Source: JAYWXI01 sp036016955
GTDB taxonomy: Bacteria > Bacteroidota > Bacteroidia > Flavobacteriales > Weeksellaceae
Assembly: GCF_036016955.1 (NCBI RefSeq)
Contig: NZ_JAYWXI010000001.1
Location: 124,001 to 188,000, forward strand
DNA length: 64,000 nt
Reading direction: 5' to 3'
Shown piece after piece: positions 50,508 to 57,211 of this stretch. The position numbers and the translations under genes are program-made. The notes under the pieces were generated by a model. The model saw only the letters and a list, made by a program, of their open reading frames with translations. It was not told where the DNA came from and did not search any database. Position 1 is the stretch's first letter. Each line of letters begins with the position of its first letter.

Positions 50508-51893
50508 ATGCAAAAATCACTCTTAATTTTAATATTAGCATTGACGACAAATTTATTGTTCACTCAAACCGACAATTACAAAACTGCGATTGATAATTTT
50601 CAAGCGAACTACAATGCTGAAAAGTATGACGAAATTTTCAACGACTTTTCGCCAGAGATGAAACAAGCATTGCCACTTGGGCAAATTGTTGAATTTTTAA
50701 AAGGACTTAAAAAACAGGTCGGTAAAATTGAGAACAAAGAGTTTGTTGCTTATAAACAAGGGACTTACGCAATGTATAAAACGAAGTTCGAGAGAATGAT
50801 TTTAGCAGTAAATATTTCTCTTGACATTGAAAACCTAATAAACGGACTTTATATCAAACAGTATGAAGAACCAACACAAACCAATAATGCCGTAAATGCA
50901 CTAAATAGTTACCCCAAAGAAATTGCGGAAATAATCTTCGGAAAAACTAAAAATATTCCGAATAATGCACAGCTTTCTATTGCGTTAATCCAAAACGGAA
51001 AAACAAATTATTACGGAATTATAAAAATAAACGACACTATAAAAACTATCGAAAATCACAACAAAATTTTTGAAATCGGCTCTATTACAAAAGTTTTCAC
51101 ATCGACTGTTTTAGCTTCACTTGTTGAAGATAAAAAAATCAAATTAGCAGACAATATCAATACTTTTTATCCTTTCACTTTCAAAGACGATACGAAAATC
51201 AATTTTGAAAGTTTAGCCAATCACACATCGGGTTTGCCTCGTTTGCCTGAAAATTTAGACCCAAAAGACCAAAATAATCCATACGAAGATTATGACAAAA
51301 AAGCGATTAATGAGTATTTACAAAATTTGATGAAACTCAATTCAAAAACCTATGCTTATTCAAATTTAGGTGCAGGATTATTGGGCTATACGCTTGGCTT
51401 ATCACAAAAAACAACATTTCAAGAATTGCTGCAAAAGAGAATTTTTGATAAATATAAAATGAAAAATTCTTTTGTAAATTCTCAAAATTTGGGAAATAAT
51501 CTCGTAAAAGGATTAAATAACAACGGTAATACTACTTCAAATTGGGATTTTGACGTTCTGTTTGGAGGTGGAGGAATTTTATCGACAACCGAAGATTTGG
51601 CAAAATTTGCAAACGCTCAATTCAATCTAAAAAACAAAGAACTCGCACTGACACGAAAACCAACGTTTGACATTAACGAAAATATGAAAATTGGTTTAGG
51701 TTGGCACATTTTAAAATCCGAGAACGGAAAAGACTTAATTTGGCACAACGGAGGAACCGGTGGATATTCTTCATCAATGGCCGTAAATATTCAAGAAAAA
51801 ACGGCAATCATTATTTTATCCAATGTTGCTGACATCAACGAAAATATTGACGAACTTTGCTTTGAACTAACAAACAAAACTGATAAAAAATAA
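50508..51893 (+). CDS. Serine hydrolase (class C beta-lactamase/PBP4* family) with N-terminal DUF3887-like domain
   Basis: About 461 residues from ATG 50508 with a signal peptide MQKSLLILILALTTNLLFTQ. Residues about 22-115 form a small alpha/beta domain of the DUF3887 kind (KTAIDNFQANYNAEKYDEIFNDFSPEM). The rest is a beta-lactamase fold: catalytic SxxK in FEIGSITKVFTS (about 188-199), YxN in YAYSNLGAGLLG (about 286), and HNGGTGGYSSSM (about 412) as the KTG-like box. Probably a periplasmic or surface esterase or peptidase; antibiotic hydrolysis is not implied. The in-frame region upstream (from 50463) lies across the cassette boundary and is not used. Confidence 0.88.
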   Translation: MQKSLLILILALTTNLLFTQTDNYKTAIDNFQANYNAEKYDEIFNDFSPEMKQALPLGQIVEFLKGLKKQVGKIENKEFVAYKQGTYAMYKTKFERMILAVNISLDIENLINGLYIKQYEEPTQTNNAVNALNSYPKEIAEIIFGKTKNIPNNAQLSIALIQNGKTNYYGIIKINDTIKTIENHNKIFEIGSITKVFTSTVLASLVEDKKIKLADNINTFYPFTFKDDTKINFESLANHTSGLPRLPENLDPKDQNNPYEDYDKKAINEYLQNLMKLNSKTYAYSNLGAGLLGYTLGLSQKTTFQELLQKRIFDKYKMKNSFVNSQNLGNNLVKGLNNNGNTTSNWDFDVLFGGGGILSTTEDLAKFANAQFNLKNKELALTRKPTFDINENMKIGLGWHILKSENGKDLIWHNGGTGGYSSSMAVNIQEKTAIIILSNVADINENIDELCFELTNKTDKK

Positions 51894-51898
51894 CGAAC

Positions 51899-52025
51899 AG
51901 CCAACATCGGTTTGGCAATATGGCGGCTGAAGTACTTCTATGAAACATTGGTACAAGGTTCAACGGCAGTAATTCTATTGAACTTTTGTGCTAAAATCCG
52001 CCACATCGCCAAGCCGTAAACCGAT
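51899..52025 (+). repeat. attC-like palindrome of cassette B
   Basis: Left arm: AGCCAAC (51899-51905) then ATCGGTTTGGC..TGGCGG (51906-51926). Right arm: CCGCCACATCGCC then AAGCCGT then AAACCGAT (51998-52025). The arms pair over about 20 bases with two G-T pairs and a 7-base bulge on the right arm, which matches the extrahelical bases of attC sites. The central spacer is about 70 bases. Confidence 0.6.
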
Positions 52026-52050
52026 AGAGAAGTATTTATTAAACCGAGAT

Positions 52051-52905
52051 ATGAGTAATTTGACCGATTTTCAAAAGTTAGAATCCAAGGAAGATTTGAT
52101 TCGCTATCTTATGGCGAACAAGGAAGAGAATCCTTTTTATGGCGAGGTGTTAGACAAGGTGCGATACGAGATTGAACTGCGGCAGTTGCAGGCGGAGCTG
52201 GTTGATTTTCAAAAATGGGCGGTGGAGAACAAGAAAAAAATCGCCATTATTTTTGAGGGGAGGGATGCCAGTGGGAAAGGCGGAACGATTAAGCGTTTTA
52301 TTGAACACCTTAATCCTCGGGCAATGCGTTTGGTGGCATTAAATAAACCTACGGACGTGGAGAGGGGGCAGTGGTATTTTCGTCGGTATATCAAGGAGCT
52401 TCCGAACGAGGGAGAGGTTGTGTTTTTTGATCGGAGTTGGTACAATCGTGCGGTGGTGGAGCCTGTGATGGGGTTTTGTACGCCGGAGCAGTACGAGAGT
52501 TTTATGGTTCAGGTGCCTGAATTTGAGCATATGCTTTACGAGGCGGGGACGCATATTATTAAGTTTTGGTTTAGCGTGTCGAAGGATCAGCAGCTTTACC
52601 GCTTCAACCGTCGTTTGAAGAACCCTTTGAAGCGTTGGAAGTACAGCCCTGTGGATGAGAAGGGGCAAGAACTTTGGGATACGTTCACTTATTATAAGGA
52701 TCAGATGTTCAGCCGTACGCATAATGCGTTTTCGCCTTGGGTGATCGTGAAGTCTGACAATAAGCTGCAGGCGAGGCTGGAGGCGATTCGTTACGTTCTT
52801 TCCTTGTTTAATTATTCGGGGAAGGCGGAATCGGCGGTGAATCTGAATCCCGATCCGAATGTGGTGCAGCGTTATTTCCGTACGGTTAAACAGATTGACC
52901 AATAG
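52051..52905 (+). CDS. ppk2: Polyphosphate kinase 2, class I-like (first of a tandem pair)
   Basis: About 284 residues from ATG 52051 (MSNLTDFQKLESK). Walker A region IIFEGRDASGKGGTIKRFIEHL (about 66-87), lid/Walker B VVFFDRSWYNRAVVEPVMGFC (about 126-146), and RRLKNPLKRWKYSPVD near 192. EGRDASGKGG with FDRSWYNRA is the class I PPK2 pattern (ADP to ATP or GDP to GTP with polyphosphate). The frame stays open into the palindrome of cassette B, so the shorter start is preferred. 45 bases before its paralogue. Confidence 0.93.
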   Translation: MSNLTDFQKLESKEDLIRYLMANKEENPFYGEVLDKVRYEIELRQLQAELVDFQKWAVENKKKIAIIFEGRDASGKGGTIKRFIEHLNPRAMRLVALNKPTDVERGQWYFRRYIKELPNEGEVVFFDRSWYNRAVVEPVMGFCTPEQYESFMVQVPEFEHMLYEAGTHIIKFWFSVSKDQQLYRFNRRLKNPLKRWKYSPVDEKGQELWDTFTYYKDQMFSRTHNAFSPWVIVKSDNKLQARLEAIRYVLSLFNYSGKAESAVNLNPDPNVVQRYFRTVKQIDQ

Positions 52906-52950
52906 TCTGAGACCGAGTGCCGTTGTTTAATGCATTAAACCGATTAAATT

Positions 52951-53754
52951 ATGAACATTACAAAAGAACAATTCGAGTTACTTAATACGAAGAAGGGGCT
53001 TTATGCTTTGCTTCAGAACGAATATTTGGATGTCGAGAAGGCTCAGAAATTCGTGAAATACGAGAAACGATTGGCCAAACTTCAGGAGGAAATGATAAAA
53101 CTGCTCAACTGGGTGGTGGAGAACAAGAAGAAGGTGGTGGTGGTTTTTGAGGGGCGCGATGCTGCGGGTAAAGGCGGGGCGATCCGACGGATCACCGAAA
53201 ATCTCAATCCTCGCCAGCATCGGGTGGTGGCATTGCCGAAGCCGGATGAGGTGGAACTCGGGCAGTGGTATTTTCAGCGGTATATTAACCAGTTGCCGCG
53301 TTCGGGAGAGATTGTGTTTTTTGACCGCAGTTGGTATAACCGTGCAGTGGTTGAACCGGTGAACGGTTTTTGTACGCCTCAGGAATACGAAACGTTTATG
53401 GCTCAGGTGAATGAATTTGAAAAAATGTTGATTGGTTCCGGTGTTTATTTATTGAAGCTTTATTTTTCTATTTCTAAAGAGGAGCAGGCTAAACGGTTTG
53501 CCGATATTAGGAATAGTCCTTTGAAAAAGTGGAAATACAGCGAGGTGGATCGCAATGCGCTGGCGCTTTGGGATAAGTACACGGAGTACAAGGAAAAAAT
53601 GTTTGAAGTAACCAGTACGGCGCATGCGCCTTGGAAGATATTGAAGGCGAACAAGAAATCCAAGGCACGGATAGAGGCTTTGGAATACGTGCTTCAGAAT
53701 ATTCCTTATACGGTAAAGGATTTGGAGGCGATTTCGCACCAAGAGTTGGATTGA
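52951..53754 (+). CDS. ppk2: Polyphosphate kinase 2, class I-like (second of a tandem pair)
   Basis: A 267-residue paralogue of the preceding gene with the same motifs: VVFEGRDAAGKGGAIRRITENL (about 60-81), IVFFDRSWYNRAVVEPVNGFC (about 120-140), SPLKKWKYSEVDRNALALWDKY near 187. The N-terminus differs (MNITKEQFELLNTKKGLYALLQNEY). The pair could form a mixed oligomer or differ in nucleotide preference (inference). Followed by a terminator. Confidence 0.93.
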   Translation: MNITKEQFELLNTKKGLYALLQNEYLDVEKAQKFVKYEKRLAKLQEEMIKLLNWVVENKKKVVVVFEGRDAAGKGGAIRRITENLNPRQHRVVALPKPDEVELGQWYFQRYINQLPRSGEIVFFDRSWYNRAVVEPVNGFCTPQEYETFMAQVNEFEKMLIGSGVYLLKLYFSISKEEQAKRFADIRNSPLKKWKYSEVDRNALALWDKYTEYKEKMFEVTSTAHAPWKILKANKKSKARIEALEYVLQNIPYTVKDLEAISHQELD

Positions 53755-53779
53755 TGAATTTTATTTATCGTAATACAAG

Positions 53780-53810
53780 AAAAGAGCTCTCTTTTGAGGG
53801 CTCTTTTTTT
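53780..53810 (+). terminator. Terminator of the tandem ppk2 unit
   Basis: AAAAGAGCTCTC pairs imperfectly with GAGGGCTCTTTT around a 4-base loop, followed by a T-run; it also faces the convergent glycosyltransferase gene. Confidence 0.7.
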
Positions 53811-53833
53811 AGGGTTGATTTATGACGAAATTC

Positions 53834-54796
53834 TTACAGGAAGTGTTTGAAGATGAGCCAGCGGGATTGGTAATAGGTTTGGGATTGTTTTGGGGCTCTT
53901 CTTTTCCAGGTTTCGGGGGCTTGAGCGTAGAAACCGAAATGGGCTTTTACCACAGCCCAAAGGTGTGGAAATCCGTCTTTTATTCCGAATCTTATTCCGG
54001 CAATGCCGTCCAGACACAAACGGATGAAAATAATCCAAATCAGGTGGGGGAAAGGCAGGTTTTTCAACAGCATGGAGAGATTGTTGCGGAAATTTAGAAA
54101 CGTTTTTTGGGGGCTTTGTTTGTTCAGGGTGCCTCCGCCCACGTGGTATACGGTGGATCGTCCTGTGTAGTAGACTTTGCGACCTTCGTTTTTCAGCCGC
54201 CAGCACAGGTCTATTTCCTCCTGATGAGCGAAAAAACGTTCGTCAAATCCTTTTTGAGTCCAAAAATCTTTGCTTCGGATGAAAAGGGCGCAGCCTGACG
54301 CCCAAAAGATTTCGGTTTCGTCGTTGTATTGGCCTTGGTCTTTTTCCAGTTGGTCGAAGAGGCGTCCTCGGCAATAGGGGTAGCCCAAATGGTCGATAAG
54401 ACCGCCGCCGGCGCCGGCGAACTCAAAATAGTCTTTGTTTTCAAAGGATAGGATTTTGGGTTGTACGGCTGCGATTTCGGGGTTTTGGTCGAGGAGTTTT
54501 AGGGCGGGGAGGGTCCAGTTTTCGGTGACTTCCACATCCGAGTTCAGCAGGCAGTAGACGTCTGCTTTTATGGTTTTTAGCCCTTGGTTGTATCCATCGG
54601 CAAAGCCGTTATTGTTTGGGTTCTGAACGATTTTTACTGTGGGGAAAGATTTGCGGACGAAAGCCACCGAATCATCCGTGGAGGCATTGTCGATGACGTA
54701 GACTTCGGCATTGTCGGAATGGCGGATTACGGTTGGTAAAAATTTTTCCAGCCAATGTTTTCCGTTCCAGTTGAGTATGGCGATGGCGAGTGTCAA
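53834..54796 (-). CDS. Family 2 glycosyltransferase (rhamnosyltransferase-like)
   Basis: A 320-residue GT-A enzyme: TLAIAILNWNGKHWLEKFL, VIDNASTDDSVAFVR (about 34-48), NNNGFADGYNQGL (about 60-72) and LLNSDVEVTENW (DxD-type motif, about 83-94). GCALFIRSKDFWTQKGFDERFFAHQEEIDLCWRL (about 170-203) is typical of wbbL-like enzymes. A hydrophobic LPFPHLIWIIFIRLCLDG near 245 may bind the membrane. 31 bases after the LpxL-type acyltransferase, suggesting work on the cell envelope. Confidence 0.88.
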   Translation of the reverse strand: MTLAIAILNWNGKHWLEKFLPTVIRHSDNAEVYVIDNASTDDSVAFVRKSFPTVKIVQNPNNNGFADGYNQGLKTIKADVYCLLNSDVEVTENWTLPALKLLDQNPEIAAVQPKILSFENKDYFEFAGAGGGLIDHLGYPYCRGRLFDQLEKDQGQYNDETEIFWASGCALFIRSKDFWTQKGFDERFFAHQEEIDLCWRLKNEGRKVYYTGRSTVYHVGGGTLNKQSPQKTFLNFRNNLSMLLKNLPFPHLIWIIFIRLCLDGIAGIRFGIKDGFPHLWAVVKAHFGFYAQAPETWKRRAPKQSQTYYQSRWLIFKHFL

Positions 54797-54827
54797 GGAG
54801 TAATGGGTTTTTGGGGTAAGGTTATGT

Positions 54828-55700
54828 TTAAACGATTTTTTTTACCAAGTCGGCGTATTTCCATCGGCGGTGCGACCACAGGTAATTGGAAGGGTCTCTT
54901 TTTAAGGTGTTTTCCAGCATTTGATGAAATTTTTTCACTACTTCGTAGGTTTGGAATTTTTCTCCATCGGGGTGTATACGGTAATAATTTACCTGATAAA
55001 ATCCCCGTTTTATTTTTTTTATATCGCAGTAGATGAAAGCCAGGTCCATTCGAGTGGCGAGTTTGTCGTAGCCTAAAAAAACGGGGGTTTTTTGGTTTAG
55101 GAATTCGAGGCCGATGTCCGAGATGTGGTAATGGGGAGATTGGTCGGCAACGAACATATAGGTGTGGTTGCCATCGTTTGGGGTTCTTAGGATATGGCGC
55201 ATGACTTCGTTGGCGTCCACGGATTGATTCCCGAAACGATTGCGGATGTTCTCGATTTGTTTGTTCCAGAAGGGGTTTTTTATTTTTCTGTAAACGGGGT
55301 AGCAGTGCTCTTGCGGAATAACCTTAGCCAAGGCAGAAATCCATTCCCAATTGAAAATGTGTCCGGAGAGGAAAATTATATTTTTTCCTTCGTCTTTGGC
55401 TTCCTGAAAGACGTGTTGGTTAAGGTGTTGCATTCTTACCCTTAGTTCGTGGGAACTTATGGTTAAGGATTTAAAGGTTTCCACGATATAATCGGCAAAG
55501 TGTCGGAAAAAGGCTTTTAGGATGGCCTTTCGTTCCTGCTCCGATTTTTCGGGGAAGGCGTTGTGCAGGTTTTCGCTCACTACTTTTTTACGGTAGCCGA
55601 CGAGGTAGTAGCTGAGTACAAAGATAAGGTCGGCGAATCCGTAGAGCAGGCTCAAAGGAAGTTTTGAAATCAATTTGATGAGTTGAACGATAGCATTCAT
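54828..55700 (-). CDS. LpxL/HtrB-type lipid acyltransferase
   Basis: A 290-residue membrane-anchored protein (helix LPLSLLYGFADLIFVLSYYLVG). The acyltransferase H-x4-D/E motif is HIFNWEW (about residue 117), with VADQSPHYHISDIGLEFLNQKTPVFLGYDKLA (about 186-217) and the C-terminal PSNYLWSHRRWKY, as in late acyltransferases of lipid A synthesis. Likely adds a secondary acyl chain to lipid A or an ornithine/amino lipid. First gene of a two-gene unit with the glycosyltransferase. Confidence 0.88.
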   Translation of the reverse strand: MNAIVQLIKLISKLPLSLLYGFADLIFVLSYYLVGYRKKVVSENLHNAFPEKSEQERKAILKAFFRHFADYIVETFKSLTISSHELRVRMQHLNQHVFQEAKDEGKNIIFLSGHIFNWEWISALAKVIPQEHCYPVYRKIKNPFWNKQIENIRNRFGNQSVDANEVMRHILRTPNDGNHTYMFVADQSPHYHISDIGLEFLNQKTPVFLGYDKLATRMDLAFIYCDIKKIKRGFYQVNYYRIHPDGEKFQTYEVVKKFHQMLENTLKRDPSNYLWSHRRWKYADLVKKIV

Positions 55701-55713
55701 GAGATATAACGGA

Positions 55714-55721
55714 CAAATTTA
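55714..55721 (-). promoter_or_regulatory. Promoter -7 box of the acyltransferase gene
   Basis: Reads TAAATTTG on the minus strand, 13 bases before the ATG at 55700. Confidence 0.5.
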
Positions 55722-55764
55722 AGAATTATGGGGCTTATATGCAGTCGTTTTAGGATAAAATCGT

Positions 55765-55772
55765 TACATTTG
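55765..55772 (+). promoter_or_regulatory. Promoter -7 box of the thioredoxin-like lipoprotein gene
   Basis: Reads TACATTTG, 18 bases before ATG 55791; excludes the in-frame start at 55728. Confidence 0.5.
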
Positions 55773-55790
55773 ACTTTAAAATCAATAGAA

Positions 55791-56363
55791 ATGATAAGAA
55801 AGAGATTGCAATTGTTGGGTGTCGGGCTTTTGCTTTTGGCGAGTACGTCCTGCGGGAAAAGCGAGGCGGGGGCAGAGAACGGAAAAGGTTCGGAGGCGGT
55901 TGTTTCCGATAGTGTAGCGGCGGCTGAAGCCAAGAAGAAGGCTCAGGAGGCTGAAAAAGCAAAACTGGAAAAGCCGTACCATCCCGAAGACGACGCCAAT
56001 GCGGTGATTGAAGGGTTGATAGCGAAGGCGAAGGCAGAAAACAAAACGATTATTTTGCAGGCGGGGGGTAACTGGTGCATTTGGTGTCTTCGTTTCCATG
56101 ATTTTGTACAGAAAACGCCCGAGTTGAAAAAAATAGTGGACGACCATTACCTTTATTATCATCTCAATTACTCGCCCGAGAACAAAAACGAGGCGGTTTT
56201 TGCCCGTTACGGGGATCCGGGAAAGCATTACGGTTATCCGGTTTTTATTGTGTTGGATAAAAACGGGAAGCATATCCATACGCAGGAGAGCGGTAGTTTG
56301 GAGTCCGGCAAGAGTTATGATATAGAGAAGGTAAAGGCTTTTTTTGAAGCATGGAAGTCCTAA
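55791..56363 (+). CDS. Thioredoxin-like lipoprotein
   Basis: About 190 residues from ATG 55791. Lipoprotein signal RLQLLGVGLLLLASTSCGKSE (Cys near 22), an Ala/Glu/Lys-rich linker (about 25-60) and a thioredoxin-fold domain with the active site GGNWCIWCLRFHDF (CxxC, about 98-101) and the cis-proline region GYPVFIVLDKNG. Similar to Thioredoxin_7 proteins. Probably a periplasmic disulfide-reducing or cytochrome-maturation type factor; partner unknown. Confidence 0.88.
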   Translation: MIRKRLQLLGVGLLLLASTSCGKSEAGAENGKGSEAVVSDSVAAAEAKKKAQEAEKAKLEKPYHPEDDANAVIEGLIAKAKAENKTIILQAGGNWCIWCLRFHDFVQKTPELKKIVDDHYLYYHLNYSPENKNEAVFARYGDPGKHYGYPVFIVLDKNGKHIHTQESGSLESGKSYDIEKVKAFFEAWKS

Positions 56364-56373
56364 AGTAAAGACA

Positions 56374-56406
56374 AAACCACTTCGGAGACGGAGTGGTTAT
56401 TTTACT
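56374..56406 (+). terminator. Terminator of the thioredoxin-like gene
   Basis: AACCACTTCG pairs with CGGAGTGGTT around a 4-base loop, followed by ATTTTAC. Confidence 0.6.
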
Positions 56407-56471
56407 TCCTGGTGCGAGATTTGGCGGAATTATAAAAATAGACTAATTTTACTTCCCTTTTAATTTTTAGG

Positions 56472-56954
56472 ATGAAAAAAGAGCTTAAAATCGATTACGA
56501 CTATTATCCGAGCGTTGAAGAAATGGATGAGCAAGCCCAGATGTTGTTTCAGCGGGCCTTGGAGGCCAGGGAGAAAGCTTATGCGCCTTATTCCAATTTT
56601 TTGGTAGGTTGCGCTTTGCTATTGGATTCCGGGGTGGTTGTTACGGGGAATAATCAGGAGAATGCGGCTTTTCCTTCGGGGACGTGTGCGGAGCGTTCGG
56701 CGATTTTTTGGACTTCTTCCAATTTTCCCAAAGAGAGAATCAAAACCATGATGGTGGTTGGCGGTCCGTTGGATGAGAGGCAGGGTAAGGTGGTTACGCC
56801 GCCTTGTGGAGCTTGTCGCCAAAGTATTTTGGAGTATGAAGCCCGCCAAGAAGAGCCTATCACGTTATACTTTGCGTCGGTGGATGGCGAGGTTTACCGT
56901 TTGGGTTCGGTTCGGGATTTGTTGCCGTTTTCGTTTGATGCTTCGTATCTTTAG
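56472..56954 (+). CDS. cdd: Cytidine deaminase
   Basis: A 160-residue enzyme of pyrimidine salvage. Zinc and catalytic motifs: SGTCAERSAIFWTSS (CAE, about 73-76) and VTPPCGACRQSILEYE (PCGAC, about 108-118). YAPYSNFLVGCALLLDSG (about 37-54) is the substrate-binding region. Full length with a short helical N-terminus. Confidence 0.94.
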   Translation: MKKELKIDYDYYPSVEEMDEQAQMLFQRALEAREKAYAPYSNFLVGCALLLDSGVVVTGNNQENAAFPSGTCAERSAIFWTSSNFPKERIKTMMVVGGPLDERQGKVVTPPCGACRQSILEYEARQEEPITLYFASVDGEVYRLGSVRDLLPFSFDASYL

Positions 56955-57004
56955 TATTTTTTTTGTCATTTCGTCAGATACGCGGGTATTTTTTGTAATT
57001 TCGC

Positions 57005-57165
57005 CAAACTTTCGGAAAAGGGAACCGCGTGAAAATCGCGGACTGTCCCCGCAACTGTGATTCGTGCCTGAAAACAAGAAATGTTTTTGGGGATTCTTGC
57101 ACCTAAAGCCACTGCCGTATGAGCGGGAAGGCGTACAAGAAGCGAAAGTCAGGAGACCTTGCCGA
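57005..57165 (+). promoter_or_regulatory. Cobalamin riboswitch controlling btuB
   Basis: Conserved blocks in the right order: GGGAACCGCGTGAAAATCGC (57020-57039), GACTGTCCCCGCAACTGTGA (57041-57060), AAGCCACTG (57106-57114), GAGCGGGAAGGCG (57121-57133) and the B12-box variant AGTCAGGAGACC (57147-57158). It binds a cobalamin and reduces expression of the downstream gene when vitamin is plentiful. Located 46 bases before btuB. Confidence 0.93.
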
Positions 57166-57196
57166 AAGGGTAAAACAAAATAAAGGCTTTCGGAGG
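57162..57196 (+). promoter_or_regulatory. Possible expression-platform hairpin after the B12 riboswitch
   Basis: CCGAAAG (57162-57168) can pair with CTTTCGG (57187-57193), taking in part of a CGGAGG purine-rich stretch 16-21 bases before the btuB ATG. No U-run follows, so control at the level of translation would fit better than termination. Confidence 0.4.
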
Positions 57197-57211
57197 AAAA
57201 GCTTCTAGGTT

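Larger units (their letters stand above)
50481..52025 (+). mobile_element. Integron-type gene cassette B (AT-rich, single gene)
   Basis: The unit starts at G^TT of GTTGGCT (50481-50487). It carries one gene 21 bases later and ends with an attC-like palindrome (51899-52025) whose left core box AGCCAAC is the exact reverse complement of GTTGGCT. One 60-base line inside (51301) counts 25% GC and another (51361) 37%, against 57% in the adjacent ppk2 gene (line 52441). The right core box expected after AAACCGAT is missing (AGAGAAG instead), so the cassette looks immobilised. No integrase in view. Confidence 0.55.

Noticed and set aside
50508..51893. A beta-lactam resistance gene
   Set aside because: The serine hydrolase has SxxK and YxN motifs common to esterases and peptidases of this fold, with an extra N-terminal domain; nothing shows antibiotic hydrolysis.
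52339..52902. A 187-codon minus-strand frame opposite the first tandem ppk2
   Set aside because: Entirely inside a gene with clear PPK2 motifs; composition is that of an antisense shadow.
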